A stretch of 11,141 nucleotides of DNA from JANWYQ01 sp034432445 (GTDB lineage: Bacteria; Chloroflexota; Anaerolineae; JAAEKA01), in NCBI GenBank assembly GCA_034432445.1, contig DAOUBX010000136.1, forward strand, positions 1 through 11,141, in the 5' to 3' direction. The notes under the pieces were generated by a model. It saw only the letters and a list, made by a program, of their open reading frames with translations. It searched no databases and had not been told where the DNA came from. Position numbers and translations under genes: made by a program. Of this stretch, positions 1 through 6,268 are shown one piece after another (position 1 is the first letter of the stretch; every line of letters begins with the position of its first letter).

Positions 1-81
1 AAATCAGGCCGCCAGCAGAAGCAGGAGCAGTAGGAAGAGGTCAAACAGTCGCGTGAAGCGGTCCGCACTCCGCCCAAGCCG
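1..81 (+). other. Leader before the Rieske gene: end of an upstream gene or lost N-terminus
   Basis: Two readings are open here. In the Rieske frame the first ten codons read as a basic, Gln-rich tail (KSGRQQKQEQ) ending at TAG 31-33, and the sense codons after it (EEVKQSREAVRTPPKP) run straight into the Rieske start, so this could be the end of an upstream gene or a charged Rieske N-terminus cut by an amber codon. In the next frame a GTG at 53 opens a ten-codon ORF (MKRSALRPSR) whose TGA at 83-85 overlaps the Rieske GTG at 82 as GTGA. A purine-rich, Shine-Dalgarno-like AGGAAGAGG lies at 32-40, 12 bases before that GTG. None of the readings can be decided without the sequence upstream. Confidence 0.35.
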
Positions 82-588
82 GTGACGCGCCGGGAGTTCC
101 TCAACTACGCCTGGGGCGCGGCAACGGTTGTGCTGCTGGCTGAGGCCGGCATTGCCAGCTTCATGTTCGCCTTGCCGCGGTTCAAAGAAGGGGAATTCGG
201 CGGAGTATTCGACCTGGGTTCTGCGGCTGGTATGCCTCCGGTGGACGGCCCGCCGGTAAGAAACCTGGATGGCCAGTTCTGGCTGAGCAACGACACCGAT
301 GGTGTGCGCGCCATCTATCGCGTGTGCACGCATTTGGGCTGTCTGTATGAGTGGAAAGATCAGACTTTCCGCTTCGAATGTCCCTGCCATGGCTCCAAGT
401 TCCACAAGAACGGCGTCTACATCGAGGGCCCTGCGCCGCGCTCACTCGACCAGTTCGTCGTGATCATGGAAGCCAACGGCCAGGTCATCGCTCAAACTAC
501 GGCCGGCGGCGAGGCTGTGCCGATCAGTGATCCGCAAGCCACCGTCAAGGTCAACACCGGCCAAAAGCTCAACGGGCCGCCCAGCTAA
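82..588 (+). CDS. qcrA: Rieske [2Fe-2S] protein of a cytochrome bc complex
   Basis: This is the high-potential iron-sulfur subunit that takes the first electron from quinol at the Qo site and passes it to a c-type heme on the outer face of the membrane. The 168-residue product starts with a twin-arginine motif (TRREFLN, residues 2-8) and one membrane helix (about 11-31), as expected for a Tat-exported, membrane-anchored Rieske protein. The cluster boxes are C-T-H-L-G-C (82-87) and C-P-C-H-G-S (100-105); C82, H84, C100 and H103 should bind the cluster and C87/C102 form the disulfide. G-P-A-P-R-S-L-D (116-123) is the usual Pro loop. GTG 82 is the only standard start after the upstream in-frame TAG, but it has no Shine-Dalgarno sequence close by; translation may be coupled through the GTGA overlap. 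Cytochrome b follows 43 bases later. The symbol is by analogy; a petC-like name would fit equally. Confidence 0.95.
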   Translation: MTRREFLNYAWGAATVVLLAEAGIASFMFALPRFKEGEFGGVFDLGSAAGMPPVDGPPVRNLDGQFWLSNDTDGVRAIYRVCTHLGCLYEWKDQTFRFECPCHGSKFHKNGVYIEGPAPRSLDQFVVIMEANGQVIAQTTAGGEAVPISDPQATVKVNTGQKLNGPPS

Positions 589-615
589 TCAGCTTGTGAC
601 GTCAGTGCCTTGACC

Positions 616-622
616 TAAGGAG
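616..622 (+). promoter_or_regulatory. Ribosome binding site of cytochrome b
   Basis: TAAGGAG lies nine bases before the ATG at 632. It is the strongest ribosome binding site in the bc operon and fixes the cytochrome b start, in contrast to the Rieske gene, which has none nearby. Confidence 0.7.
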
Positions 623-631
623 CAATAGCAT

Positions 632-2230
632 ATGGGTGTAATTACGAACATTCCCAAGGAGATCCGCAAGGAGGGGTTGTTCCAGTGGATATTGCGTCAG
701 GTGGATGTGTTTATTACCCGCGTAACCACAGGTATGAACTGGAACGACCTGCGCAGTCTGGCGCGAGGCGATGAAGCGCGACGCCCCAATCCCCGCCTGA
801 CGGTGCACTCCGAGTCCTTCTTCTTCCACATCAAGCCGAGCTACTACCACCAATCGGTCACCAAGCTCACGCACACCTTCCGCCTGGGTTTGCTGAGTAC
901 TTACTTCTTTTTCCTGGAGATCATCACCGGCGTGTTCCTGATGATCTTCTATGCCCCGACGCCGGAACGGGCCTATGGCGACATGCTCAAGATCATGAGC
1001 GGCGTGCCTTTCGGCCAGTTCATGCGCGACATTCATCGCTTGACCGCCGAAGGCATGGTCATCGTCGTCACCTTGCATATGGTGCGCACGTTTTTGACCG
1101 GCTCATACAAGAAGCCACGCCAGTTTACGTGGCTCACCGGGGTGATCTTGCTCTTGGCCACGCTCTTCATGAGCTTCAGCGGCTATTTGTTGCCGTGGGA
1201 CCAGTTGGCGTACTGGGCCGTCACCATCGGCACCAGCATGGCCGACAAGGCGCCGCCGCCGGCGGTGGGCAATGCGGCCAAGCTGATTCTGCTGGGCGCG
1301 CCCAGCATCGGCGCCAATGGCCTTCTGCGCTTCTATCTGCTCCACGTGCTCTTCGTGCCCCTGTTGATCATCTTCGTCTTCTTCATCCACTACTACAAGG
1401 TGGTGCGCGTCGGTATTTCTCTGCCGGCATCGGAAGAAGAGGTGGGGCAGGACACAGCCAAGCGCGTGCCAGCCGACAAGCGGCGCTACTATCTGCCTGA
1501 TATCTTCACCGACGAGATGATGGTGTTAGGCGTAGTGACGTTCATCCTGCTGGCGCTGATCATCTTCGGCATCTATCCCGGCGCACCGTTGGAGCACCAC
1601 GCCAATCCGAACAAGACGCCGCTGCACACCGAGGCGCCCTGGTATTTCCTGTGGATCCAGGGCTTGCTGAAGCTGGGCGATCCCACCATCATGGGTGTCA
1701 TCGTGCCCACCCTGGTCTTTGGCTTCCTGGCCATCATCCCGTACATCGACTTCAACCCCAGCCGCCGGGCCAAAGACCGCCGCGTGGCGATCTCCTTGTT
1801 CATGGTCGCCTGCGCCGCCTTCGTGGTGCTCACCTGGATGGGCACACCGTACTTCCTGGTCGAGTCGCCGCCGGCGGAAGAAGTGGTGCAGATCATGTTG
1901 CCAGAGGAGAAAGCCGGGCCTGTGCGCTCCACCGAGTGGTACAAACTGACGCCCGGCGAATGGGACACCAGCAAGGACAACAGCGCAGCCAGCTTCGACC
2001 TGCAGAAGCTGATGGTGCTCTACCGTGACTTGATCCACGAGGAGGACGCCAGGGCCAGGGAGAAAGGCCTGGAGGGCCTGCCCAACGGCTATGGCAAGAT
2101 GATCATCGAAGACTGGCAGCCAGGGTTGAAAAAGATCACCATGCGTGTCTTCTGGACACCTGAAGGCAGCGAGGAGCAGACCTTCGAGAAGTCCTTCTAC
2201 GTGCATGAGAACGCCGGTTACGCCAAGTAG
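632..2230 (+). CDS. qcrB: Cytochrome b subunit of bc complex, fused b6/IV type with long soluble tail
   Basis: The 532-residue integral membrane subunit carries both b hemes and the quinone sites. Helix A is about 81-108, B 133-156, C 167-189, D 232-258, and three or more further helices lie between 297 and 406. The heme ligands are H135/H149 on helix B and H238/H253 on helix D. The helix D pair is separated by 14 residues, as in b6-type proteins, against 13 in mitochondrial-type bc1, so this is a b6f-like core with the subunit IV part fused on. G-Y-L-L-P-W-D-Q (184-191) is the conserved cd region. The Qo motif that is PEWY in most families reads A-P-W-Y (335-338), with a Glu at 334. After the last helix there is a hydrophilic tail of about 120 residues (411-532) of unknown role. 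The gene sits between the Rieske gene and the first cytochrome c, eight bases before the latter. Confidence 0.96.
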   Translation: MGVITNIPKEIRKEGLFQWILRQVDVFITRVTTGMNWNDLRSLARGDEARRPNPRLTVHSESFFFHIKPSYYHQSVTKLTHTFRLGLLSTYFFFLEIITGVFLMIFYAPTPERAYGDMLKIMSGVPFGQFMRDIHRLTAEGMVIVVTLHMVRTFLTGSYKKPRQFTWLTGVILLLATLFMSFSGYLLPWDQLAYWAVTIGTSMADKAPPPAVGNAAKLILLGAPSIGANGLLRFYLLHVLFVPLLIIFVFFIHYYKVVRVGISLPASEEEVGQDTAKRVPADKRRYYLPDIFTDEMMVLGVVTFILLALIIFGIYPGAPLEHHANPNKTPLHTEAPWYFLWIQGLLKLGDPTIMGVIVPTLVFGFLAIIPYIDFNPSRRAKDRRVAISLFMVACAAFVVLTWMGTPYFLVESPPAEEVVQIMLPEEKAGPVRSTEWYKLTPGEWDTSKDNSAASFDLQKLMVLYRDLIHEEDARAREKGLEGLPNGYGKMIIEDWQPGLKKITMRVFWTPEGSEEQTFEKSFYVHENAGYAK

Positions 2231-2238
2231 GACGACTT

Positions 2239-3045
2239 ATGAAAAACTTCATGCTCAAACTCAGCGTGGCAGTTTTCGCCTTGCTTGCCATGGCGGCGTT
2301 CGTGGTCGTTGTTGGCGCAGGCGAGGCCGAGCGCATGCCCACCAAAGAAGCTAACTTCGAGGCGCGCGCCATCGAAAACGGCGCTGCCATCTTCGCCGAT
2401 AACTGCGTCGGCTGTCATGGCATTCAGGGCAAAGGCATCCCTGGGGTGGCGCCGGCCCTGAACTCGCCGGAGTTCTTCACGACCCGCTTGCAAGAGGTGG
2501 GCTACCCCGGCTCGCTGCGCAGCTTCATCGAAGGCACGGTGAACGCCGGCCGCCCCGTGGGCAGTGGCCAATACAGCGCCAAAATGGCGACCTGGGGCCA
2601 GGAATACGGCGGCCCGCTGCGCCCCGATCAGATCAGCGACGTGGCCAGCTTCATCCTGAACTGGGAGAAACAGTACACAGGCCAACCCGTCGCCAGCCCA
2701 ACCCCCAAGCCTGAGCCTACCCCCCTGCCGGCCGATGCTTCACCGGTGGACATCGGTAAGGCGGTGTATGCCGCGCAGGGCTGCGCCGGCTGTCACGGCG
2801 AGCCGGGCGGCGTCGGCTTGGTCGGGCCCAACCTAGGCGGCATTGCGACGCGCGCAGCCACTCGCGTGGCTGGTCAGTCGGCCGAGGAGTACATCAGAAC
2901 CTCCATCATCAACCCCAACGCCTTCATCGTGCCCGAATGCCCGAGCGGGGCTTGCGCCGCCGGCTTGATGCCGCAGACCTATGGCCAGACCTTGTCGCAG
3001 CAGGAGTTGGACGGCCTGGTACAGTACTTGTTGACTCTCGAATAG
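2239..3045 (+). CDS. Diheme cytochrome c, N-terminally anchored, of the bc complex
   Basis: The 268-residue product has an N-terminal hydrophobic segment (about 5-27) that should act as an anchor or signal peptide, and two c-type heme domains facing outside. Domain 1 has C-V-G-C-H (56-60) with M116 as probable sixth ligand; domain 2 has C-A-G-C-H (182-186) with M244. They are joined by a Pro/Thr-rich linker (about 148-166). A second Cys pair, C234 and C239, lies just before M244 and could form a disulfide close to heme 2. The start lies eight bases after the cytochrome b stop, with a TAGGA ribosome-binding-like stretch overlapping that stop. Position and two-heme design match the diheme cytochrome c that replaces c1 or f in bc complexes of Actinobacteria and Heliobacteria; the exact role here is inferred from the operon. 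Confidence 0.93.
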   Translation: MKNFMLKLSVAVFALLAMAAFVVVVGAGEAERMPTKEANFEARAIENGAAIFADNCVGCHGIQGKGIPGVAPALNSPEFFTTRLQEVGYPGSLRSFIEGTVNAGRPVGSGQYSAKMATWGQEYGGPLRPDQISDVASFILNWEKQYTGQPVASPTPKPEPTPLPADASPVDIGKAVYAAQGCAGCHGEPGGVGLVGPNLGGIATRAATRVAGQSAEEYIRTSIINPNAFIVPECPSGACAAGLMPQTYGQTLSQQELDGLVQYLLTLE

Positions 3046-3078
3046 CCGGCCCCGTGTTGGCTATGGCTCGCTGAACGC

Positions 3079-3115
3079 GCCCTGGCTGTACCGTCGATGC
3101 GGATGCAGCCAGGGC
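3079..3115 (+). promoter_or_regulatory. Hairpin between the two cytochrome c genes
   Basis: GCCCTGGCTG (3079-3088) pairs perfectly with CAGCCAGGGC (3106-3115) around a 17-base loop, and the stem can grow by one G-T and one A-T pair inward. There is no T run after it, so it is not a standard intrinsic terminator. It lies in the 109-base gap between the first and second cytochrome c genes and may stabilise the upstream mRNA or reduce read-through into the second gene. The function is inferred; the stem is seen. Confidence 0.5.
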
Positions 3116-3154
3116 CGTGATGTGGCCTCGCTACGTGATAGCTGGAGACGACTT

Positions 3155-3979
3155 ATGCCCGGCAATTCCTCCTATTCTCGTCTGCTGCGCGTCCTGGCGG
3201 TGTTGATAGTGGCAGCGCTGACGATCTTCCTTGGCGCAACGGTTGCGTTGGCCCAGGAGGGCGATATCACGCGTGGCTCGCAGATCTACGACGCCTACTG
3301 CGCCGTGTGCCATGGTTCAGAGGGCCAGGGCCGCGTCGGTGTCAACCTCTCGCAGGACTTCCCGGCCATCGACCCTACGGCCTTCACGCGCGCCGTGATC
3401 GAACAGGGTGTGGACGGTACCAGGATGCCGGCCTGGGGCCAGAAATACGGCGGGCCGTTGGACGCCCAGGCTATCGCCGATGTGTCGGCCTTCATCACCA
3501 GCCTCAGCGGCGGTCGCAGCGCCATGGCGCCGACTGCAACGCCGCTGCCGGTGACGCCCGTGCCCACCGTACCTGGCTCCTCAGGTAATCCCACACAAGG
3601 GCGTGTGTTGTTCATACAGAACTGCGCCATGTGTCACGGCGAGCAAGGACAAGGGTTGCGCGGCAGCAACTTGAATAAGGCGTTTGCCAGCATCAACCCC
3701 CAGCAGTTCGTGCGTGCCACGGTTGCCCAAGGAGTCAACGGCACCGCTATGCCGGCCTGGAGCCAGGCTGCCGGCGGCCCGTTGACCGAGGCCGAGATCG
3801 ACGACATCTCGGCCTACATCATCACCCTGGGCGCGCAACAGCCGGCGCCCACGGCCACCCCCACGCCTGCCCAGCCACAAAGTGGTGGTGGATCGGTGCT
3901 GTTGATTCTAGGGGCGCTGGTCGCAGTGGCTGTGATCATCGTGCTGGTCATGCAGCTCTCGAGCCGCAAACAAGCTTAG
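3155..3979 (+). CDS. Second diheme cytochrome c, C-terminally anchored, internally duplicated
   Basis: From ATG 3155 the product has 274 residues. A GGAG ribosome binding site at 3144-3147, seven bases before this ATG, favours it over the GTG at 3122, which would add eleven residues. A signal peptide (about 1-33, A-L-A before Q34) is followed by heme domain 1 (C-A-V-C-H 49-53, M91), a Pro/Thr linker (about 125-145), heme domain 2 (C-A-M-C-H 157-161, M199), a second Pro/Thr-rich stretch and a C-terminal membrane helix (about 247-267) ending in a basic tail. The two heme domains are an internal duplication: both have 42 residues between first Cys and Met, and both end in similar M-P-A-W-(G/S)-Q...G-G-P-L and D-(V/I)-S-A-(F/Y)-I segments. 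It is last in the bc operon and probably carries electrons from the complex to an oxidase or other acceptor while tethered to the membrane; that role is inference. Confidence 0.92.
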   Translation: MPGNSSYSRLLRVLAVLIVAALTIFLGATVALAQEGDITRGSQIYDAYCAVCHGSEGQGRVGVNLSQDFPAIDPTAFTRAVIEQGVDGTRMPAWGQKYGGPLDAQAIADVSAFITSLSGGRSAMAPTATPLPVTPVPTVPGSSGNPTQGRVLFIQNCAMCHGEQGQGLRGSNLNKAFASINPQQFVRATVAQGVNGTAMPAWSQAAGGPLTEAEIDDISAYIITLGAQQPAPTATPTPAQPQSGGGSVLLILGALVAVAVIIVLVMQLSSRKQA

Positions 3980-4013
3980 CAACCGACGCCAGCGCAGTTA
4001 GCAACGCAAGAGC

Positions 4014-4049
4014 AAGCCCCTGAGCAGTCTATCCTGCTCAGGGGCTTTT
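4014..4049 (+). terminator. Intrinsic terminator of the bc operon
   Basis: A perfect 14-bp stem (4014-4027 with 4034-4047) closes a six-base loop (TCTATC) and runs into TTTT (4046-4049). It starts 35 bases after the last cytochrome c stop. The minus-strand SIR2-like gene ends 31 bases further on, so the same stem could serve it from the other side, although the T run on that strand is poor. Confidence 0.9.
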
Positions 4050-4079
4050 GCATGGTCGAAGCGTTGCACGCTGCGTGGA

Positions 4080-5144
4080 TCAGGCGTCTTCGAAGGCAGC
4101 CAACTCGCCTTCAATGCGTTCGATCTCGCCCTCGGTGTCTTGGATTTGCAAGATGAGTTCAGCAGGTGCTGTGGCGGCCGTGTAATACGCGCGCTTCTCG
4201 CGCAGGATGTTCAATAAGGCGTGCTTGATCGCTCGTTCTCGTAACAGCTGCGAGCGCCGCTGCGCATCCACCATCGCCGGGCTCGGAGCGACCAGCGGCG
4301 GTGGCTCGCCCCACACAGGAGGAGCGCTCGGCAGCGTCGGCGCGGCCGGAGGCGCTGCCAACAGCCCGGTCAAGAACGCCACCGGCTCCACGTCTACCAC
4401 CGTCACCTGGCGCTCGGCCCACAGCCGCGCCTCGTCGGCCGCCAGCCCGGTCGCCACAGCAAACGCGCCCACGGTGAGCTGGCCCATGCGCCCCAACATG
4501 TCGTGCCACAGCAGGAGAAAATCGGGGTCGGCCAGGTCATAGCCGATAAAAAGCACCAGGTTGCGGCTGAATGCCCGACGCACTTCGTCCAGCACCCCTT
4601 CCTTGTCCCGATCGCGCTCCAGTCTGTAGTGGTCGTCCTCGGTGACCACAATCGTGGTCGGCTGCTCGACCAGACCGTACAGGTAGGTCAACGTGGGCCG
4701 GGTGGGGGCAGCCAGCGCAAGATCGGCCGTGGTGACCACGCGGCTGTAAGGGACTTGAGCCGCGCGCAGGGCGCTCTCCAACAGCGTGTCGTAGGCGGTC
4801 GTGATGATTGAGGTAATGCGGTAGACAGCTACCAGAGCGGCGAGGCGCTGGTGAAAGGGCTGGGGGACTTTGCCCGTTGTGTCGACGCCCTCGCGCAGCA
4901 AGGCCGTGAAATCGTAGCGGCTGCCCCGGCTGCTGAGCCGTTGAGTGACCTGGGCCAACGACAGGCCTGAGGACAGGCTGCGGCGCTCGGCCATCCAGCG
5001 CGCCATCTCGGCGCGGGAAGGCACGCCGGTGACCGCCTGTGGCAGGTCGGCGCCGACGAACAAGGCCACGTTTTGTTTGCTCAAGGCGTCATACAGGCGA
5101 GAGAATTGCCTCGTCCACATGGCGTCAGAGGTGTCATCTGGCAT
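4080..5144 (-). CDS. SIR2-like protein with degenerate active site and helical C-terminal module
   Basis: With the start at 5144 the product has 354 residues; residues here are counted from the upstream ATG at 5162, six codons earlier. AGGAG at 5151-5155 is six bases before the 5144 ATG and favours it. The protein has a SIR2-like Rossmann domain (about 30-270): F-V-G-A-D (35-39) with G-V-P-S (46-49), I-T-T-A-Y-D (120-125), Y-L-Y-G (160-163) and I-G-Y-D-L-A-D-P-D (206-214). Usual family motifs are GAG, TTNYD and K-L-H-G; here the Asn is Ala123 and the His is Tyr162, so NAD hydrolysis or deacylation is doubtful. A Pro-rich linker (about 270-297) leads to a charged helical tail (301-357), with an A-P-x-x-L...I...E-x-E-I...E-x-E-L pattern resembling effector-associated adaptor modules of Chloroflexota conflict proteins. 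It overlaps yigZ by 11 bases, so the two are probably co-translated. An immunity-related sensor or adaptor is possible; function is unknown. Confidence 0.85.
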   Translation of the reverse strand: MPDDTSDAMWTRQFSRLYDALSKQNVALFVGADLPQAVTGVPSRAEMARWMAERRSLSSGLSLAQVTQRLSSRGSRYDFTALLREGVDTTGKVPQPFHQRLAALVAVYRITSIITTAYDTLLESALRAAQVPYSRVVTTADLALAAPTRPTLTYLYGLVEQPTTIVVTEDDHYRLERDRDKEGVLDEVRRAFSRNLVLFIGYDLADPDFLLLWHDMLGRMGQLTVGAFAVATGLAADEARLWAERQVTVVDVEPVAFLTGLLAAPPAAPTLPSAPPVWGEPPPLVAPSPAMVDAQRRSQLLRERAIKHALLNILREKRAYYTAATAPAELILQIQDTEGEIERIEGELAAFEDA

Positions 5145-5769
5145 CGCCATCTCCTGACACATGTTGCTGTAGAATCACCTGGCCGTCGGTAAGGTTGATC
5201 AGCGCCTGCTCCAGCGCCGCCAAGCGCTCCTCTGGCAAGCGAATACGATAGGTGACGTCCACGCCGTAGTCTTCGGCCACGATCTGGGCCCCGAACTCGG
5301 ACAACAACCGCCGAATAGGCGTCACGGCGCTATAGTCGACCACCGCCAACAGTTCAGCCATGGGCTGCAGGTGGACAAGCGGCAGAGACTGCAGGGCTAG
5401 CTTGACGCCGCCGCTGTAGGCGCGCACCAGCCCTCCCTTGCCCAGCAAGATGCCGCCAAAGTAGCGGGTGACCACTGCGGCGATGTCGCCCACGCCGCTA
5501 TGCTCCAGCACGGTGAACATCGGCTTGCCCGCCGTGCCGTGCGGCTCGCCGTCGTCGCTGTAGCCGATTTGGGCTGTGCTGCCCGGCGGGCCCACCAGAT
5601 AGGCCCAGCAGTTGTGCGTAGCGTCGGGAAACTCACCGCGCACCGCCGCGATGAACGCCCGCGCTGCCTCAACGGTCGGCGCCGGCGCAACCGTGGTGAT
5701 GAAGCGGCTGCGCTGGATCACTTCCTCCACGCGGTGCAGCCGGGCCGGAATAGCATAGCCGCTACTCAT
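5134..5769 (-). CDS. yigZ: YigZ/IMPACT (UPF0029) family protein
   Basis: The 211-residue product has the length and two-domain plan of bacterial YigZ. Residues about 14-125 form the UPF0029/Impact domain, with the family signature around I-G-Y-S-D-D-G-E-P-H-G-T-A-G (68-81) and V-V-T-R-Y-F-G-G-I-L-L-G-K-G-G-L-V-R-A-Y (99-118). Residues about 138-200 form the small ferredoxin-like C-terminal domain (DUF1949 type). Eukaryotic IMPACT binds GCN1 and damps GCN2 signalling; the bacterial role is not settled, though a link with translation or RNA binding is usually proposed. The ATG at 5769 has only a weak, distant AAGG, so translation may depend on the upstream small gene 42 bases away. Its stop lies inside the start of the SIR2-like gene. 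Confidence 0.95.
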   Translation of the reverse strand: MSSGYAIPARLHRVEEVIQRSRFITTVAPAPTVEAARAFIAAVRGEFPDATHNCWAYLVGPPGSTAQIGYSDDGEPHGTAGKPMFTVLEHSGVGDIAAVVTRYFGGILLGKGGLVRAYSGGVKLALQSLPLVHLQPMAELLAVVDYSAVTPIRRLLSEFGAQIVAEDYGVDVTYRIRLPEERLAALEQALINLTDGQVILQQHVSGDGDAR

Positions 5770-5811
5770 TGGCTGCGCTTAGCCTTCGCTTGGACGACCA
5801 AAGCAGACATC

Positions 5812-6042
5812 CTACTGCCGCTCCAGGTACTCACGCCGGCGGGCCGGCTTGCTTTGACTGTGGCGCGGTTCGGCGACTCCCGGCGCTGGCTGTTCGTGAT
5901 GCTGCACGCTCTCTTGCTGGGCCTCGAACACCCGCAAATCGGACGGCACCGTGTCGCCAAAGGGGCTGGGCAGCGCCTTGAAGGGAGCGCCAAACAGCCA
6001 ACGAACAAAGCTCTTCACTCTGGGTTGTTTCTCCTGGGACAT
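5812..6042 (-). CDS. Small basic protein of unknown function, 76 aa
   Basis: I do not recognise this protein. ATG 6042 is preceded by a strong GGAGG (6049-6053) with six-base spacing, one of the best ribosome binding sites in the window, which argues that the frame is real; a longer frame from 6129 has no such support. The product starts with a basic, aromatic segment (K-S-F-V-R-W-L-F-G-A-P-F-K, about 10-22) that could form a short amphipathic helix against the membrane, followed by P-F-G-D-T-V-P-x-D-L-R-V-F-E-A-Q (27-42) and a polar, Gln/Glu/Arg-rich tail that is probably disordered. It has no Cys and no full membrane helix. It is the first gene of a leftward unit with yigZ and the SIR2-like gene and may be co-transcribed with them. 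Confidence 0.6.
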   Translation of the reverse strand: MSQEKQPRVKSFVRWLFGAPFKALPSPFGDTVPSDLRVFEAQQESVQHHEQPAPGVAEPRHSQSKPARRREYLERQ

Positions 6043-6159
6043 GATCCACCTCCGCGGAGACGGCGGCTGAACTGGGGTGCGGGTACTTGCGCCGCTTGCG
6101 GCCCGGCCGTGACGGCTCCAGTCCAGCACAGCGCCGGCAAGCGGCCGCTACTTGTCTTC

Positions 6160-6168
6160 AGTATAGCA
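6160..6168 (-). promoter_or_regulatory. Possible extended -10 promoter element for the leftward unit
   Basis: On the minus strand the sequence reads TGCTATACT, an extended -10 (TG-N-TATACT). A TTGACC at 6176-6181 lies only ten bases before the hexamer, too close for a normal -35, so the promoter would rely on the extended element. It would give an mRNA leader of roughly 110 bases before the ATG at 6042. Confidence 0.4.
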
Positions 6169-6268
6169 CACTTTGGGTCAAACGGCGCAGCCATCGCCCC
6201 ACGACTTTGGCAGTCGCCATCTCGAGCGCAGGCCCGACCATGGATCGGCGAAGGTGTTTCTGCAAGCA

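Noticed and set aside
1526..2206. 226-codon minus-strand ORF inside cytochrome b
   Set aside because: It lies wholly antisense to a certain gene and its His/Gln/Gly-rich composition is typical of a reverse-frame shadow in GC-rich DNA.
3122..3154. GTG start for the second cytochrome c
   Set aside because: It has no ribosome binding site and would put a charged stretch before the signal peptide; ATG 3155 has GGAG at good spacing and the sequence context shared with the first cytochrome gene.
5812..6129. Longer version of the small minus-strand gene starting at 6129
   Set aside because: The extra 29 residues are Arg/Ser/Pro-rich and unsupported, while the inner ATG at 6042 has an ideal GGAGG.
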